From Bacteroidota bacterium (GTDB lineage: Bacteria; Bacteroidota; Bacteroidia; AKYH767-A; OLB10): a stretch of DNA of 64,000 bases. The DNA is taken from positions 620,001-684,000 of the forward strand of contig JADJMG010000001.1 of the NCBI GenBank assembly GCA_016709725.1, read 5' to 3'. This document shows, piece after piece, positions 53,792-63,398 of the stretch (within the stretch, counting starts at the first letter, position 1; each line of letters starts with the position of its first letter). Position numbers and translations under genes: made by a program. The notes beneath the pieces are model-generated. The model was given only the letters and a program-made list of their open reading frames with translations, ran no database searches and had not been told where the DNA came from.

Positions 53792-54646
53792 TTATTTACG
53801 TGGACCAGCTTTGCGGGGACGGCCAGAGCCACCTGGACTCTTAGGACCACGACCGGCACTTGGTGCTTCGCCTTCTTCATCCGTAACAGCTGACATTTTT
53901 GTGTCTTCTGCTTCTTCTTCGTTTGCGGCGTCGCGCTCACGTTCTTGTTCTTTATCTACTTTACGTTCAGCCAAACCTTCTTCAACTGCTTTCACCATGA
54001 TGCTCATGATCAACTCAACTGATTTGCTTGCGTCATCATTTGCCGGAATTGGAAAATCGATTAATGAAGGATCACTGTTTGTGTCATTGATTGCGATTGT
54101 AGGAATTCCTAAATTGATTGCTTCGTTAACAGCGATATGTTCTTTCACCGTATCAACAATAAATAAAGCAGCTGGAAGACGATTCAAATCAGAGATAGAA
54201 CCAATCAATTTTTCCATTTTAGTTTTCTGACGTGCCATCATCAAACGCTCTTTCTTAGAAAGATGAGCTGCGGTACCGTCCGTCAACATTTTGTCAAGTG
54301 AAGTCATTTTCTTCACAGACTTACGCTGGGTAGCGAAGTTGGTTAACATACCACCGGGCCAGCGCTCAGTGATGTAAGGCATATTTACAGATTTAGCTGC
54401 AGAGGCAACAATTTCTTTCGCTTGCTTTTTAGTAGCAACAAATAAAATTTTCTTACCTGATTTTGCAATTTGCTTTACAGCAGCAGCAGCTTCTTCCATT
54501 TTTGCGTGGGTTTTATTCAAATCGATGATATGAATACCATTACGCTCCATAAAGATGTAAGCTGCCATCTTAGGATTCCACTTGCGCTTAAGGTGACCGA
54601 AATGGACACCAGCATTGAGAAGTTCTTCTTGCGTTACGTTGATCAT
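53792..54646 (-). CDS. rpsB: 30S ribosomal protein S2
   Basis: 284 residues. Starts INVTQEELLNAGVHFGHLKR, with KMAAYIFMERNGIHIIDLNK, RWPGGMLTNFATQRKSVKK and GIPTIAINDTNSDPSLIDFP. A charged low-complexity C-terminal tail of about 55 residues, ending in a Gly/Pro/Arg stretch (SPGGSGRPRKAGPRK), extends beyond the core, as in other Bacteroidota S2 proteins. Confidence 0.97.
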   Translation of the reverse strand: MINVTQEELLNAGVHFGHLKRKWNPKMAAYIFMERNGIHIIDLNKTHAKMEEAAAAVKQIAKSGKKILFVATKKQAKEIVASAAKSVNMPYITERWPGGMLTNFATQRKSVKKMTSLDKMLTDGTAAHLSKKERLMMARQKTKMEKLIGSISDLNRLPAALFIVDTVKEHIAVNEAINLGIPTIAINDTNSDPSLIDFPIPANDDASKSVELIMSIMVKAVEEGLAERKVDKEQERERDAANEEEAEDTKMSAVTDEEGEAPSAGRGPKSPGGSGRPRKAGPRK

Positions 54647-54715
54647 TACGCTATTATAATATTGTGTATAATTAAATTGTTGAAGAGAGAAGTACGTGAC
54701 TCCAATCGAAATAAA

Positions 54716-55100
54716 TTAACGCTTGCTGAATTGGAAGCGAGCACGAGCTTTTCTGACCGAACTTCTTACGTTCAACCATACGTGGGTCACGCGTTAACAA
54801 TCCACCTGCCTTTAGAAGTGGACGATGTTCAGCATTGATTTTACAAAGAGCACGAGCAAGAGCCATGCGAATAGCTTCAGCTTGTCCGTTATATCCTCCA
54901 CCAAAAACGTTTACATTAACATCGTAATGATCACTGGTAGATGATATTTCGAATGCTTGTTGAACTAATTTTTGTAAGGGAAGAGTTGGGAAGTAATCCT
55001 TATAATCCTTCTGATTCACTTTAATAATCCCGTTGCCTGGTTGTACATAAACTCGGGCTACAGCGGTCTTACGACGACCTATGGTATGTGTAATTTCCAT
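54716..55100 (-). CDS. rpsI: 30S ribosomal protein S9 (C-terminal frameshift)
   Basis: 127 residues after repair. Starts EITHTIGRRKTAVARVYVQP; GGGYNGQAEAIRMALARAL is the conserved core. As written, the frame reads ERKKFGQKSSCSLPIQ and runs on to 54672. Removing one T from the TTTT at 54749-54752 gives KKFGQKARARFQFSKR and a TAA at 54716-54718, the universal S9 ending. A lost S9 tail would be very harmful, so this is almost surely a sequencing error. 8 bp from rplM. Confidence 0.95.
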
Positions 55101-55108
55101 GTTTTAGA

Positions 55109-55558
55109 TTAGTACTTAAGGGTGATTGCTTTAGGTTGTTGAGCAGCATGTGGGTGCTCTCCGCCAGCATAAACAAATAAATTGCCCTTAATGGCATTTC
55201 CTAGACGATTCTTTGGTAACATTCCGTAAATCGCACGTTCAACAACCGCTGTTGGTTTTTGAATGATTAATTTCTCGGGAGTCACGAAACGTTGTCCGCC
55301 TGGGAAACCAGTATGAGAAATGTACTCACGCTCTGACCATTTACGGCCGGTGAGACGAATCTTGTCTGCATTTATAATGATCACATTATCGCCGCAATCG
55401 GCATGTGGGGTATAATTCGCTTTATGCTTTCCACGAAGCATCATAGCAGCCTGAGATGAGAAACGACCTAAAACCTGGTCTTTGGCATCTAGAACTACCC
55501 ACTCTTTGGTTACTGTCTTGGCGTTGGCCGAAACAGTTTTGTAACTTAACGTATCCAC
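55109..55558 (-). CDS. rplM: 50S ribosomal protein L13
   Basis: 149 residues from GTG at 55558 (mature start DTLSYKTVSANAKTVTKEWV). A longer in-frame start at 55624 lies upstream of the promoter and is rejected. Marks: WVVLDAKDQVLGRFSSQAAM, HADCGDNVIIINADKIRLTG, KWSEREYISHTGFPGGQR, and YGMLPKNRLGNAI. First gene of rplM-rpsI-rpsB-tsf. Confidence 0.96.
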   Translation of the reverse strand: MDTLSYKTVSANAKTVTKEWVVLDAKDQVLGRFSSQAAMMLRGKHKANYTPHADCGDNVIIINADKIRLTGRKWSEREYISHTGFPGGQRFVTPEKLIIQKPTAVVERAIYGMLPKNRLGNAIKGNLFVYAGGEHPHAAQQPKAITLKY

Positions 55559-55594
55559 GGTGTTTAAATTAGTATTGTTTTTACAATGGGAGGG

Positions 55595-55625
55595 CAAAAT
55601 TAGGATAAATAAAGAGATTTGCAAA
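55595..55625 (-). promoter_or_regulatory. Promoter of the rplM-rpsI-rpsB-tsf operon
   Basis: Minus strand TTTG (55622-55625), 19 bp, TAATTTTG (55595-55602); both elements are consensus. The leader is about 30 nt to GTG 55558. Confidence 0.75.
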
Positions 55626-55729
55626 ACATATTAACATATTTTAAAAAACTGATAAGTAGCTGATTAAAAACAGTATGAACAGTTAATTGTTAGTTCTCAA
55701 AATGGGAATCGTCCAGAATGTGGAAAAAA

Positions 55730-56455
55730 TCAACGTTTTGTGGCGAGAGCTATTATGGACAGACCAATTTTGCGGAAAGTGATCCAATCTAGGAAACGGG
55801 CAATTGGAATTAGTTTATCATATACGTCCATCTGATTTCCCTCCACCTCCTTCTTTTTCATAATTTTTCCTCCAAAAAACCAAGCGGGGATGCCTAACGC
55901 ATTGAACATCCACTGCTTCTCAATCAACAAGGGCGCCGATTGAAAGAGCTGATTCATCATCGAAGTAGTATATCGTCTAAAATGAAAAAGGCCACGGTCG
56001 ATGTCGTTGTAGAGAAAAGGTCCTGCGGGCACAAGAATTAGCACTTTTCCGCCCACTTTGAGCAAGGAGACCAAGTTCTTCATGGCTAAGTGATCATCTT
56101 CAATATGTTCAATCACATTCATCGCAAAGCAGGAATCGAATGAACCCAGGAGATGGCTATACACGTTGTAAAAATCGGGATGGACTAAATCGAGGAGAAG
56201 TACTTTGTTCTCAGGAAACTTTTGATGCAAAGCATTACAATATTCTTCACGGATATCACTCAGGACGATGTCAGATTTCGCATCAATAAAATATTGAGAG
56301 ATATTTCCGATCCCGCTACCAATTTCAAGAATACGTCCATTCATAAAAGGCTGCACCTGTTCAAACATCCAGGCATTAAAGTGATGGGCTTGGCTGATGG
56401 CTTCTAAAGTATGAAGCCCTTCTTCGTCATGTTCTTTAAATTGATAAGAACTCAT
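55730..56455 (-). CDS. Class I SAM-dependent methyltransferase
   Basis: 241 residues. SAM-binding motif I is RILEIGSGIGNISQYFIDAK, motif II SDIVLSDIREEY, then FDSCFAMNVIEHIEDDHLAM, a layout typical of methyltransferases in polysaccharide or lipid loci. A C-terminal amphipathic stretch (FNALGIPAWFFGGKIMKKKE) may touch the membrane. 7 bp downstream of a family 2 glycosyltransferase on the same strand, so likely co-transcribed. Substrate unknown. Confidence 0.85.
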   Translation of the reverse strand: MSSYQFKEHDEEGLHTLEAISQAHHFNAWMFEQVQPFMNGRILEIGSGIGNISQYFIDAKSDIVLSDIREEYCNALHQKFPENKVLLLDLVHPDFYNVYSHLLGSFDSCFAMNVIEHIEDDHLAMKNLVSLLKVGGKVLILVPAGPFLYNDIDRGLFHFRRYTTSMMNQLFQSAPLLIEKQWMFNALGIPAWFFGGKIMKKKEVEGNQMDVYDKLIPIARFLDWITFRKIGLSIIALATKR

Positions 56456-56462
56456 ACTTTCA

Positions 56463-57182
56463 TTACTTGAATAAATTGTATCTCAATATACAATAGATCG
56501 CTCTAAAACCATCTTTCCAGTTTATCTTTTTTCCTTCGGCATAAGTTCTACCATAATAAGATATTCCTACTTCATAAATGCGCACATTGGGAATGCGAGA
56601 AATCTTTGCGGTTACTTCGGGTTCGAAACCAAAGCGACGTTCCTTTAAATCCAGAGATTGAATTAATTCTCTTCGAAACAATTTATAACACGTTTCCATA
56701 TCTGTTAAATTCAGATTCGTAAACATATTAGATAAAAATGTGAGCCCATGATTTCCCAGCGTATGCCAAAAAAATAAAATTCGATGTGCACTTCCACCTG
56801 TGAACCTAGAACCGTACACTACATCTGCAAATCCATTCAAGATAGGTTGTAAAAGACGATTATACTCTGCAGGATCATATTCTAAATCGGCATCTTGAAT
56901 AATCACATAATCACCAGTAGCTTCCTTAATGCCACGATGCAATGCGGCGCCTTTACCTAAGTTTTTTTCTTGCGAATAGATGGATAAGTTGAACTGTGGA
57001 TGTGTGTTTTTATACGCTTCCAAAGAATGAATTGTATTGTCTGTTGAACAATCATTCACAACGATAACTTCTTTGTTTATTTCTTCTAACAAATCTACTT
57101 TTCCAATTTTATCGAGGATATGATGGATGGTTTTGGCTTCATTATAAACAGGAATTACTATTGATAAAGTCTTCGTGTTCAT
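56463..57182 (-). CDS. Family 2 glycosyltransferase (dolichol-phosphate-mannose-synthase-like)
   Basis: 239 residues. GT-A fold: [53 protein letters not shown] with the metal motif [16 protein letters not shown], then [14 protein letters not shown] and the acceptor region [13 protein letters not shown]. No C-terminal membrane helices. Probably makes a polyprenyl-phosphate sugar used by the GT-C enzymes nearby. 9 bp from the next methyltransferase gene. Confidence 0.9.
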   Translation of the reverse strand: MNTKTLSIVIPVYNEAKTIHHILDKIGKVDLLEEINKEVIVVNDCSTDNTIHSLEAYKNTHPQFNLSIYSQEKNLGKGAALHRGIKEATGDYVIIQDADLEYDPAEYNRLLQPILNGFADVVYGSRFTGGSAHRILFFWHTLGNHGLTFLSNMFTNLNLTDMETCYKLFRRELIQSLDLKERRFGFEPEVTAKISRIPNVRIYEVGISYYGRTYAEGKKINWKDGFRAIYCILRYNLFK

Positions 57183-57191
57183 AGCGCGAAA

Positions 57192-58061
57192 TTAATGATT
57201 CATGGAGTGATTAGAAGTCTGTGAATGCGTTACTGATTTAGAACTACTTTCTGTATGTTTTGCAATGAAATTAATTCCGAAAAAGAAATATTCTCTCATC
57301 CATTTATTCTTCTTCCAAAGTTGCTGTTCTTTTTCGATGGATTTTTCATATCCATATTTATTAAACAAAAAAGGTGGATATGCTCTTACGTACTGTACAC
57401 TCGAAATATCGATAGATAGTCCCTGCTTATTCATTTCACTTTGCCATGTTTGAATAGAGCGAATGTTTTCATTCCCTAATAAGATCGTCTTCTTCAATCT
57501 CTCATCATAAAATTCTATGATTCGCTTATTTCCTCTTTGCTTATACAGTTTTAGTGATTGAATAATGTTATTTCCGTTTTCTTCTATGGCTACTATTTCT
57601 CCCTTTACTGCGAGATGATCAGAAATAATTTTCAATGCTTCTTGTAGAGGCTCGAGGTGATGCAGTGTGTCCTGAACAATAATATAATCATACTTTACAG
57701 GTTTCAATCCAGGATCAAATATGTCTTCATAATCAAATGTAAATCCAGAAACATCACCAAACTGCGACCAATATTTTATTCGCTCTGGTATTTCCTTAAA
57801 ATAAAACTCTAGCGTGGTTCCATGAACTTTAAAACCATTTAAAGCTAAATAAATGGCGGTTGTGCCGTAACCGCAGCCGATGTCCCATGTTAAACTATCT
57901 TGCTTTTTAATCTTATCAGCGATATAGTTTAGACGTTGGCAAAAATACGCTTTACGAAACTCAAAACTCTTCACGTCAGTATGGTACTTATAGTACGACC
58001 AAAGCGAACTCTGACTTTCAAGTTCTTTTAGGAATAATTCAAAGAATTGGTCAATCGTCAT
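57192..58061 (-). CDS. Class I SAM-dependent methyltransferase
   Basis: 289 residues. SAM motif I is SLTWDIGCGYGTTAIYLALN, then GFKVHGTTLEF and YDYIIVQDTLHHLEPLQEAL. The N-terminal 40 residues are helical (FFELFLKELESQSSLWSYYK). First gene of a minus-strand operon with the GT2 and second methyltransferase genes. Behind a promoter with a perfect -7. Substrate unknown. Confidence 0.85.
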   Translation of the reverse strand: MTIDQFFELFLKELESQSSLWSYYKYHTDVKSFEFRKAYFCQRLNYIADKIKKQDSLTWDIGCGYGTTAIYLALNGFKVHGTTLEFYFKEIPERIKYWSQFGDVSGFTFDYEDIFDPGLKPVKYDYIIVQDTLHHLEPLQEALKIISDHLAVKGEIVAIEENGNNIIQSLKLYKQRGNKRIIEFYDERLKKTILLGNENIRSIQTWQSEMNKQGLSIDISSVQYVRAYPPFLFNKYGYEKSIEKEQQLWKKNKWMREYFFFGINFIAKHTESSSKSVTHSQTSNHSMNH

Positions 58062-58079
58062 TTTTTAAAACTAAGAGTA

Positions 58080-58109
58080 CAAATGTAAGGTAAAAAGGAA
58101 GCATTGCAA
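58080..58109 (-). promoter_or_regulatory. Promoter of the methyltransferase-GT2 operon
   Basis: Minus strand TTG (58107-58109), 19 bp, TACATTTG (58080-58087), a perfect TAnnTTTG; 18 nt to the ATG. Confidence 0.6.
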
Positions 58110-58256
58110 TGAAATAAACTAAAATGTAATGACAATTAAATACAAAGAAATTAGCTACTTTCGATAAAAATAAATAGTTGATAAATTATCCTTATTCACT
58201 AACTAAGATACTGCTATTTAAATAAATAGTCAACCTTAAAATTAATAAATTACCAT

Positions 58257-59756
58257 ATGAAAAATAGTATAATTGCACTATTCGTATTTTTACTTTTAGG
58301 TTTTGGATACTATTATGTGAAGGACAAATTATTTTTAAGTGCCGCTCAAACAGTTAATACCCCGTCTGAAAAATTTATTCAATTAAAAGGAGGAAAATTT
58401 TATTTAAATAAAGAACCTTTTTTCCCGATTGCTTTAAACTTTGTTGTTTCGTTAAGGGCAAATGATACAGCCATGTGGCCTGCAGTTTATATCAGTTATC
58501 TACCAGAAGAGCTTTGGAGTTCGAATAAAGATAGCTGTCAAAAACAACTGAAAAATACTCTTCAATTGATTAAAGATATGGGGTTTAATACTGTAAGACT
58601 TACCCATATTGGTGAACCAGAAATATCAGATTTTAAAGGTGGCCGAATCGGATTTACAGCCTTGGAAGGACTAAATGGTCATAAAAAAATATATTTAGAG
58701 AGTGACGAGCAATATTCAAAATATTTAAACGCTATTAACGACCTTCTCGCAGCAGTAGATGCGGCTGGCTTGAAAGCCATTTTCACTGTTCGCATGTTTC
58801 ATGAAGCTCCAAGAACGGAAGAATATTTGAAAAGAATTTCTGTTCGATTTAAAGAAAACACGACATTACTAGCCTATGACTTTTTTAACGAGCCGCTCTA
58901 TTTTGACTCGATTAAACACACTAAAGAAGAAGTATATAAATACACTAAAATTTGGACAGATATTGTCAAGTATAATGCTCCTAATCATCTTACAACAGTG
59001 GGGCTCGCCTGTCAAAGAGAACTCTTTGTATGGGATCCAAATTTAGTGAATGTAGATTTTCTTTCTATGCACCCATACGAATATGAACCGGATCAAGTAA
59101 GAAATGAATTATACTGGTATCATAAATATATTAAAAAACCTTGGATTATTGGAGAGACTGGAGTTCCATCTAATAATGATTCTATCCCTTATGAAAATCA
59201 AGTTCTCTTTGCACGAAAAATATTAAAACAACTTGTAAATTGTAATGGACAGGGGTTCTCGTGGTGGCAATATAAAGATCTTGACTGGGGTTATTATCAT
59301 CAAAATTATTTAGGAGTAGTTAATCGAAAAGGAGAAACACGAACTTCGACTGGACAAATGGTACATGGAACTCCTAAACCCATTACGACAGAAATAAAAA
59401 GTTTTGATAGTAAGATGAAAAAAGAACCGTGCTTCTGTCCTGAAAATTATTACAACTTCAGTTCTAATAACAAGTTTTTAATAAAGGGAAAAATCGTAGA
59501 TGCAGAAGGAAAAGGGATAGATGGAGGAGGTGTTTTAGCTTGGGATCAGTGGTGGATCAATCACTATTTCTCAACAAGTAAATCAGATGGTTCATTCGAA
59601 TTGTATAGCAGTTATCCATTTTATCATTGGATGGTTTCATCTACATTACACGAAATGATTAGAAAAGATATCAATCCAGATACTGCTAAAACCATCAATG
59701 GAATACCCACTATCAACTTAGGAACCATCGTACTTGAAAAAGTAGATATAGATTAG
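58257..59756 (+). CDS. GH5-like glycoside hydrolase, membrane-anchored or secreted
   Basis: 499 residues. One N-terminal hydrophobic segment (IIALFVFLLLGFGYYY) acts as a signal or anchor. Residues about 40-390 form a TIM-barrel of clan GH-A: the acid/base is probably Glu212 (YDFFNEPLYF), the nucleophile Glu300 (WIIGETGVPSNND), with FLSMHPYEYEPD and GFSWWQYKDLDWGYYH between and after. A C-terminal carboxypeptidase-regulatory-like beta domain (IKGKIVDAEGKGIDGGGVLA) follows. The N-terminal barrel motif GFNTVRLTHIGEPE is divergent from classical endoglucanases, so substrate is unknown; the context of glycan genes suggests trimming or remodelling of a surface polysaccharide. Confidence 0.8.
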   Translation: MKNSIIALFVFLLLGFGYYYVKDKLFLSAAQTVNTPSEKFIQLKGGKFYLNKEPFFPIALNFVVSLRANDTAMWPAVYISYLPEELWSSNKDSCQKQLKNTLQLIKDMGFNTVRLTHIGEPEISDFKGGRIGFTALEGLNGHKKIYLESDEQYSKYLNAINDLLAAVDAAGLKAIFTVRMFHEAPRTEEYLKRISVRFKENTTLLAYDFFNEPLYFDSIKHTKEEVYKYTKIWTDIVKYNAPNHLTTVGLACQRELFVWDPNLVNVDFLSMHPYEYEPDQVRNELYWYHKYIKKPWIIGETGVPSNNDSIPYENQVLFARKILKQLVNCNGQGFSWWQYKDLDWGYYHQNYLGVVNRKGETRTSTGQMVHGTPKPITTEIKSFDSKMKKEPCFCPENYYNFSSNNKFLIKGKIVDAEGKGIDGGGVLAWDQWWINHYFSTSKSDGSFELYSSYPFYHWMVSSTLHEMIRKDINPDTAKTINGIPTINLGTIVLEKVDID

Positions 59757-59781
59757 ATCAAAACAACACTGATCAAAAATT

Positions 59782-61125
59782 TTATCGGATGCCATTCCTT
59801 GCATCATGTTCATTCATCCATGATACATAGGAATCAAAATTTTCAACTCGATCATATTTGCCAAATTGTTTAAAATACAGCTCTTTGGTCATCCCCTCCC
59901 AGTGAAGGGAAGTATGGTTATATTGATAAGTCTGAAAAATATTCAACCATATAAAAAACAACCCAGTAATTACACTAAGAATTTTAATAATTGCCTTTCT
60001 CTTTAGAATTTCGCTAATAAATACTGCAAATGGTAAAGCTAGTAAGGAATAACTATCTATTAAAGGACGTTGACCAAAAGAACCTCCATACCACCAATTC
60101 CAATATGAAAATATAACATAAATAACAATGACAAAATATATTCCAATGGCCATCCGATAAGTCTTCAACTCGCCTTTGAAATAAAAAAATCCTACAAAAG
60201 CAAAAAACAAAAGGGGAGAATAAACAAACCAACCTTTCCTGAAACTAAACAACCCATCCCAAATTTTGGGGTCATTAAAATAATATTTGTCTACCGGAAA
60301 AGTGGGCCAAGTATAAACACCTAATACTTTTTTCCAATATAAAAATTGCGGAATCCATAGGAGAATTACAGGAATTAAGAAGAATAAAAGATATTTTATA
60401 ATTTGAGAGAATTTCAATTTCCGTTTTAATTCCGAAGAAAAAACAACTAAAAGACAAAATACAATTAAACCGTTTCTTATCTCAATCAATGTAATTAATC
60501 CCCATAGAATACCAATGGCTATTAAATTCCATTTGCCACCGAAATTAATTACTTTAATGCAGTAATAAAAGATCATGGCCATCAACGAAAAACTAAATAC
60601 ATGAGGCATTGGGGCTGATTGAGTTGAATAGCAAAGTAGATTTGTACCAAGACCTAACAATATTATGGTCAATCCTATACTAATATCTGGTATTTTAAAA
60701 AACAACAATGTTTGACGAACATACCATAAACCAATATAAAGATAAAATACTGCACTCAGTAATAACATAAACAAATAAGGTTCTGAAAACCCATTAGTTG
60801 GATAATTAAAAATATTAGCGATGGAGTGTGCCACGATAAAAAAAGGTGAGTATAATATAGCTAACCCGTACCTTTCTTTAAAGATAGATTTTCCATCATT
60901 AGTTGAAGCTAACCAAAAATAGAACGCATTTTCCTTATATTGATAATCACTGCTATTGATGCCAATATCTTTAAAGATAAAGGTAGCGGGTAAATATCCA
61001 TAATAGGAATGTACATCTTGCTTAATCACTTCTTCCTGATCCAACCACTTTTTAAATGAAACATCTATGAGTAATGCCGCCACTACTACTATAAAAATAC
61101 TAATAATGGAAAACCTGTTATTCAT
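59782..61125 (-). CDS. Multi-pass GT-C-like membrane protein
   Basis: 447 residues with about eleven transmembrane helices. The N-terminal helix is followed by a first loop with QDVHSYYGYLPATFIFKDIG, an acidic-residue-bearing loop as in polyprenyl-phosphate-sugar-dependent GT-C glycosyltransferases. Later segments include YSTQSAPMPHVFSFSLMAMI and WNWWYGGSFGQRPLIDSYSL. Likely transfers a sugar outside the membrane; specificity unknown. Convergent with the hydrolase gene. Confidence 0.7.
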   Translation of the reverse strand: MNNRFSIISIFIVVVAALLIDVSFKKWLDQEEVIKQDVHSYYGYLPATFIFKDIGINSSDYQYKENAFYFWLASTNDGKSIFKERYGLAILYSPFFIVAHSIANIFNYPTNGFSEPYLFMLLLSAVFYLYIGLWYVRQTLLFFKIPDISIGLTIILLGLGTNLLCYSTQSAPMPHVFSFSLMAMIFYYCIKVINFGGKWNLIAIGILWGLITLIEIRNGLIVFCLLVVFSSELKRKLKFSQIIKYLLFFLIPVILLWIPQFLYWKKVLGVYTWPTFPVDKYYFNDPKIWDGLFSFRKGWFVYSPLLFFAFVGFFYFKGELKTYRMAIGIYFVIVIYVIFSYWNWWYGGSFGQRPLIDSYSLLALPFAVFISEILKRKAIIKILSVITGLFFIWLNIFQTYQYNHTSLHWEGMTKELYFKQFGKYDRVENFDSYVSWMNEHDARNGIR

Positions 61126-61298
61126 AGAATTCTATAAGCAATGAATGGGAGTGAAGTGTTTACAATATCCTAAAACAAAGGTATTTAATAAAATTGAATT
61201 TTGATGTTTGATCATCAACATATTGCAAGATGAATAAATTAAAACTGAGCAAATCTATCCAATAAAAATTATATTTTTACCAAAAAATAATGATCCAT

Positions 61299-61820
61299 AT
61301 GAAATCCTATTCCAAAATCATTCTACTTTTAGTAATACTTACTACGCTTTCTACTTCGTGTTCAAAAAACAACTCATCAAATTCAATCTATTTTATAACT
61401 TTTGATGATCTTTCAGGATATATTGACAACTCAACTATCAAAATAAACAACTTAGCGTATTCTGGGAATAAATGTGTTCAATTGAATAAAGAATTTTTGT
61501 ATGGGCCGACTTTTTCAAAAAAGTTTAATGAAATAAAGCCTGGTATCATCAATAAACTAATAGTAAGTGGATGGGTAAAATCTGATTCCAAAAACGGAAG
61601 TATGCAATTAGTGTGTTCAATAGACAGTGTTGACAAAACAGTATTTTGGAATAGTATTGACAGCAAAACATTAACAGGAAATAACGACGAATGGAAACAA
61701 ATGTCGATCACATTTGATTTAACTAAAGTAAATAATGGAAATAACAAACTCAATATTTACCCCATGCATGCTGGAGAAGGCAATTCCTATTTAGATGACC
61801 TCGAATTCAGTTTTGAATAA
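61299..61820 (+). CDS. Lipoprotein with carbohydrate-binding-like beta domain
   Basis: 173 residues from ATG 61299; the ATG at 61290 adds three residues. Lipoprotein signal ending in TTLSTSC. The mature part is a beta-sandwich-like domain: FITFDDLSGY, SGNKCVQLNKEFLYGPTFSK, LIVSGWVKSDSKNGSMQLV, and ends NSYLDDLEFSF. This order resembles carbohydrate-binding modules and the dockable domains found in PKD-type cell-surface glycan proteins. No catalytic motif. Single gene, flanked on both sides by minus-strand glycosyltransferase genes. Confidence 0.7.
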   Translation: MKSYSKIILLLVILTTLSTSCSKNNSSNSIYFITFDDLSGYIDNSTIKINNLAYSGNKCVQLNKEFLYGPTFSKKFNEIKPGIINKLIVSGWVKSDSKNGSMQLVCSIDSVDKTVFWNSIDSKTLTGNNDEWKQMSITFDLTKVNNGNNKLNIYPMHAGEGNSYLDDLEFSFE

Positions 61821-61824
61821 TTAA

Positions 61825-63329
61825 TTAAGGATAAATTATCTTGTAAAATAAAATGCTTTTGTATTGTCCAATTTTCTGAGGTGGTTGATCTTTAAAAATA
61901 GGTCTATCAAGTTGGGCTAAATCATTAACAACTAAAAAGGATGGCTTGTGAATCATCGCACGCTGAATAGATTCATCGTCTGCAATATCGGCAACACTCC
62001 AGCCTTTTAAATTTAGGAAATACAAGGCTATATTAGGACTATAATCTAAAATAGCAATTACTTTGTCAGTAGATTTAAGTCCTAATTCCTTTACATACGG
62101 TTCAACTGTTTGGTAATCTTTATACCTCGACCAATCGTAGAGCCAACAATGCTCATCCATTCTAAATTTCTGATGAGCTCTATTAAATTTCACTCCAAAT
62201 AAAAGGAAAGCGATCAGTACTAATACGATTCCGGAATTAAATTTGGATCCAATTTTCAATTTCTCCAATGAATTAAAAGCCAATAAGAACATAAAAAAAA
62301 GAAGTGGTAATAATGTGATAATATAATAATCATGATCCCCAAACTGAACGAACATCATGTAAACAAAAGAAAGGACTCCAAAAAAGTAGCCAATAAAAAT
62401 TAAAATCAATTGCTCATTTACTTTTCTTATTTGATAAACAATAAAACCAATCGTCACTAAAAAAAGATAATAAAAAGCTTTAGGGAAATAAAACTGCACC
62501 CAAATTTCATTGATATGCTTGGCTACATTTTTAATAGCTTCCCAACTTTCGGGACGCATGGATTTCATAAGAAAAACAGTTAAACCATACGTATCATTAA
62601 GATACTTAGCATAAGTATACCAACTATAAGTTAACCCAAAAACGATAAGGCAGGATGCTAGGACTAGAGGTCGAGTGAATTTTAAATTAGTAAATTCAAA
62701 ATTCTTTTTTCTTATATAGGACCAAACAATAAGTCCAATCATTATGATTACACCAATTGCACTAGTTAATTTTATTAGTACAGCGAGCGAGGCAAATAGT
62801 GTTAAAAAAATAAATCTAAAAAAGAAGGCTGTTTAAAATAGGAAAAGAAAAAATACCAAGCTATCATCATAAATCCAAAACTAGCAGTATCCGGAATAAA
62901 ATTAGCTGCGTAATATGTCAAAATAGGAGTAATTGAAAACAAGAAAATGGAGAGATAACGATAACTTATATTATTCAGAAAAAATCCTGTTATCAAGTAA
63001 GATGCATATAAGCCACAAGCATAAACGATAAACATTAATAAACGATACCAAAACTCACTAAAGCCAAAAATTTTATAAAGTACTGCAGCTCCATAATTCA
63101 TAATGGGAAACTCAAGCCCTGTAATTCCATCTCCTTCTTTCGTCTCATGAACACGTGGTAAAAATAAATTCATTTCTTCCTGAGCATAATTGCGAGCGAT
63201 GGATCCTCGATCGCACATGGCCCACATATGTACTGACTGAGGACGTTGTTTCATGATTGTAAAAACATGCGTTGCCCCGCTTATTAAAAGTAACAATACT
63301 AAGAAAACAACATTCTTATACTTTTCCAT
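61825..63329 (-). CDS. GT39/ArnT-like membrane glycosyltransferase (one frameshift)
   Basis: About 501 residues after repair. The first periplasmic loop reads HMWAMCDRGSIARNYAQEEM with an Asp typical of GT-C enzymes. Eleven or so helices follow. The frame breaks at PSFLDLFF-TAA in a seven-base homopolymer (plus-strand A-run 62804-62810); adding one base continues as LTLFASLAVLIKLTSAIGVI. The soluble C-terminal part contains YVKELGLKSTDKVIAILDYS and GWSVADIADDESIQRAMIHK, a pattern of PMT-like enzymes. Likely transfers a sugar from polyprenyl phosphate to lipid or glycan. Acceptor unknown. Confidence 0.75.
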
Positions 63330-63398
63330 ATTGCCAATAATAAATTTTCTTTATACTTTTTTTAAAAATAAATAGCGTTCTGAACTTCAACAACGGCA

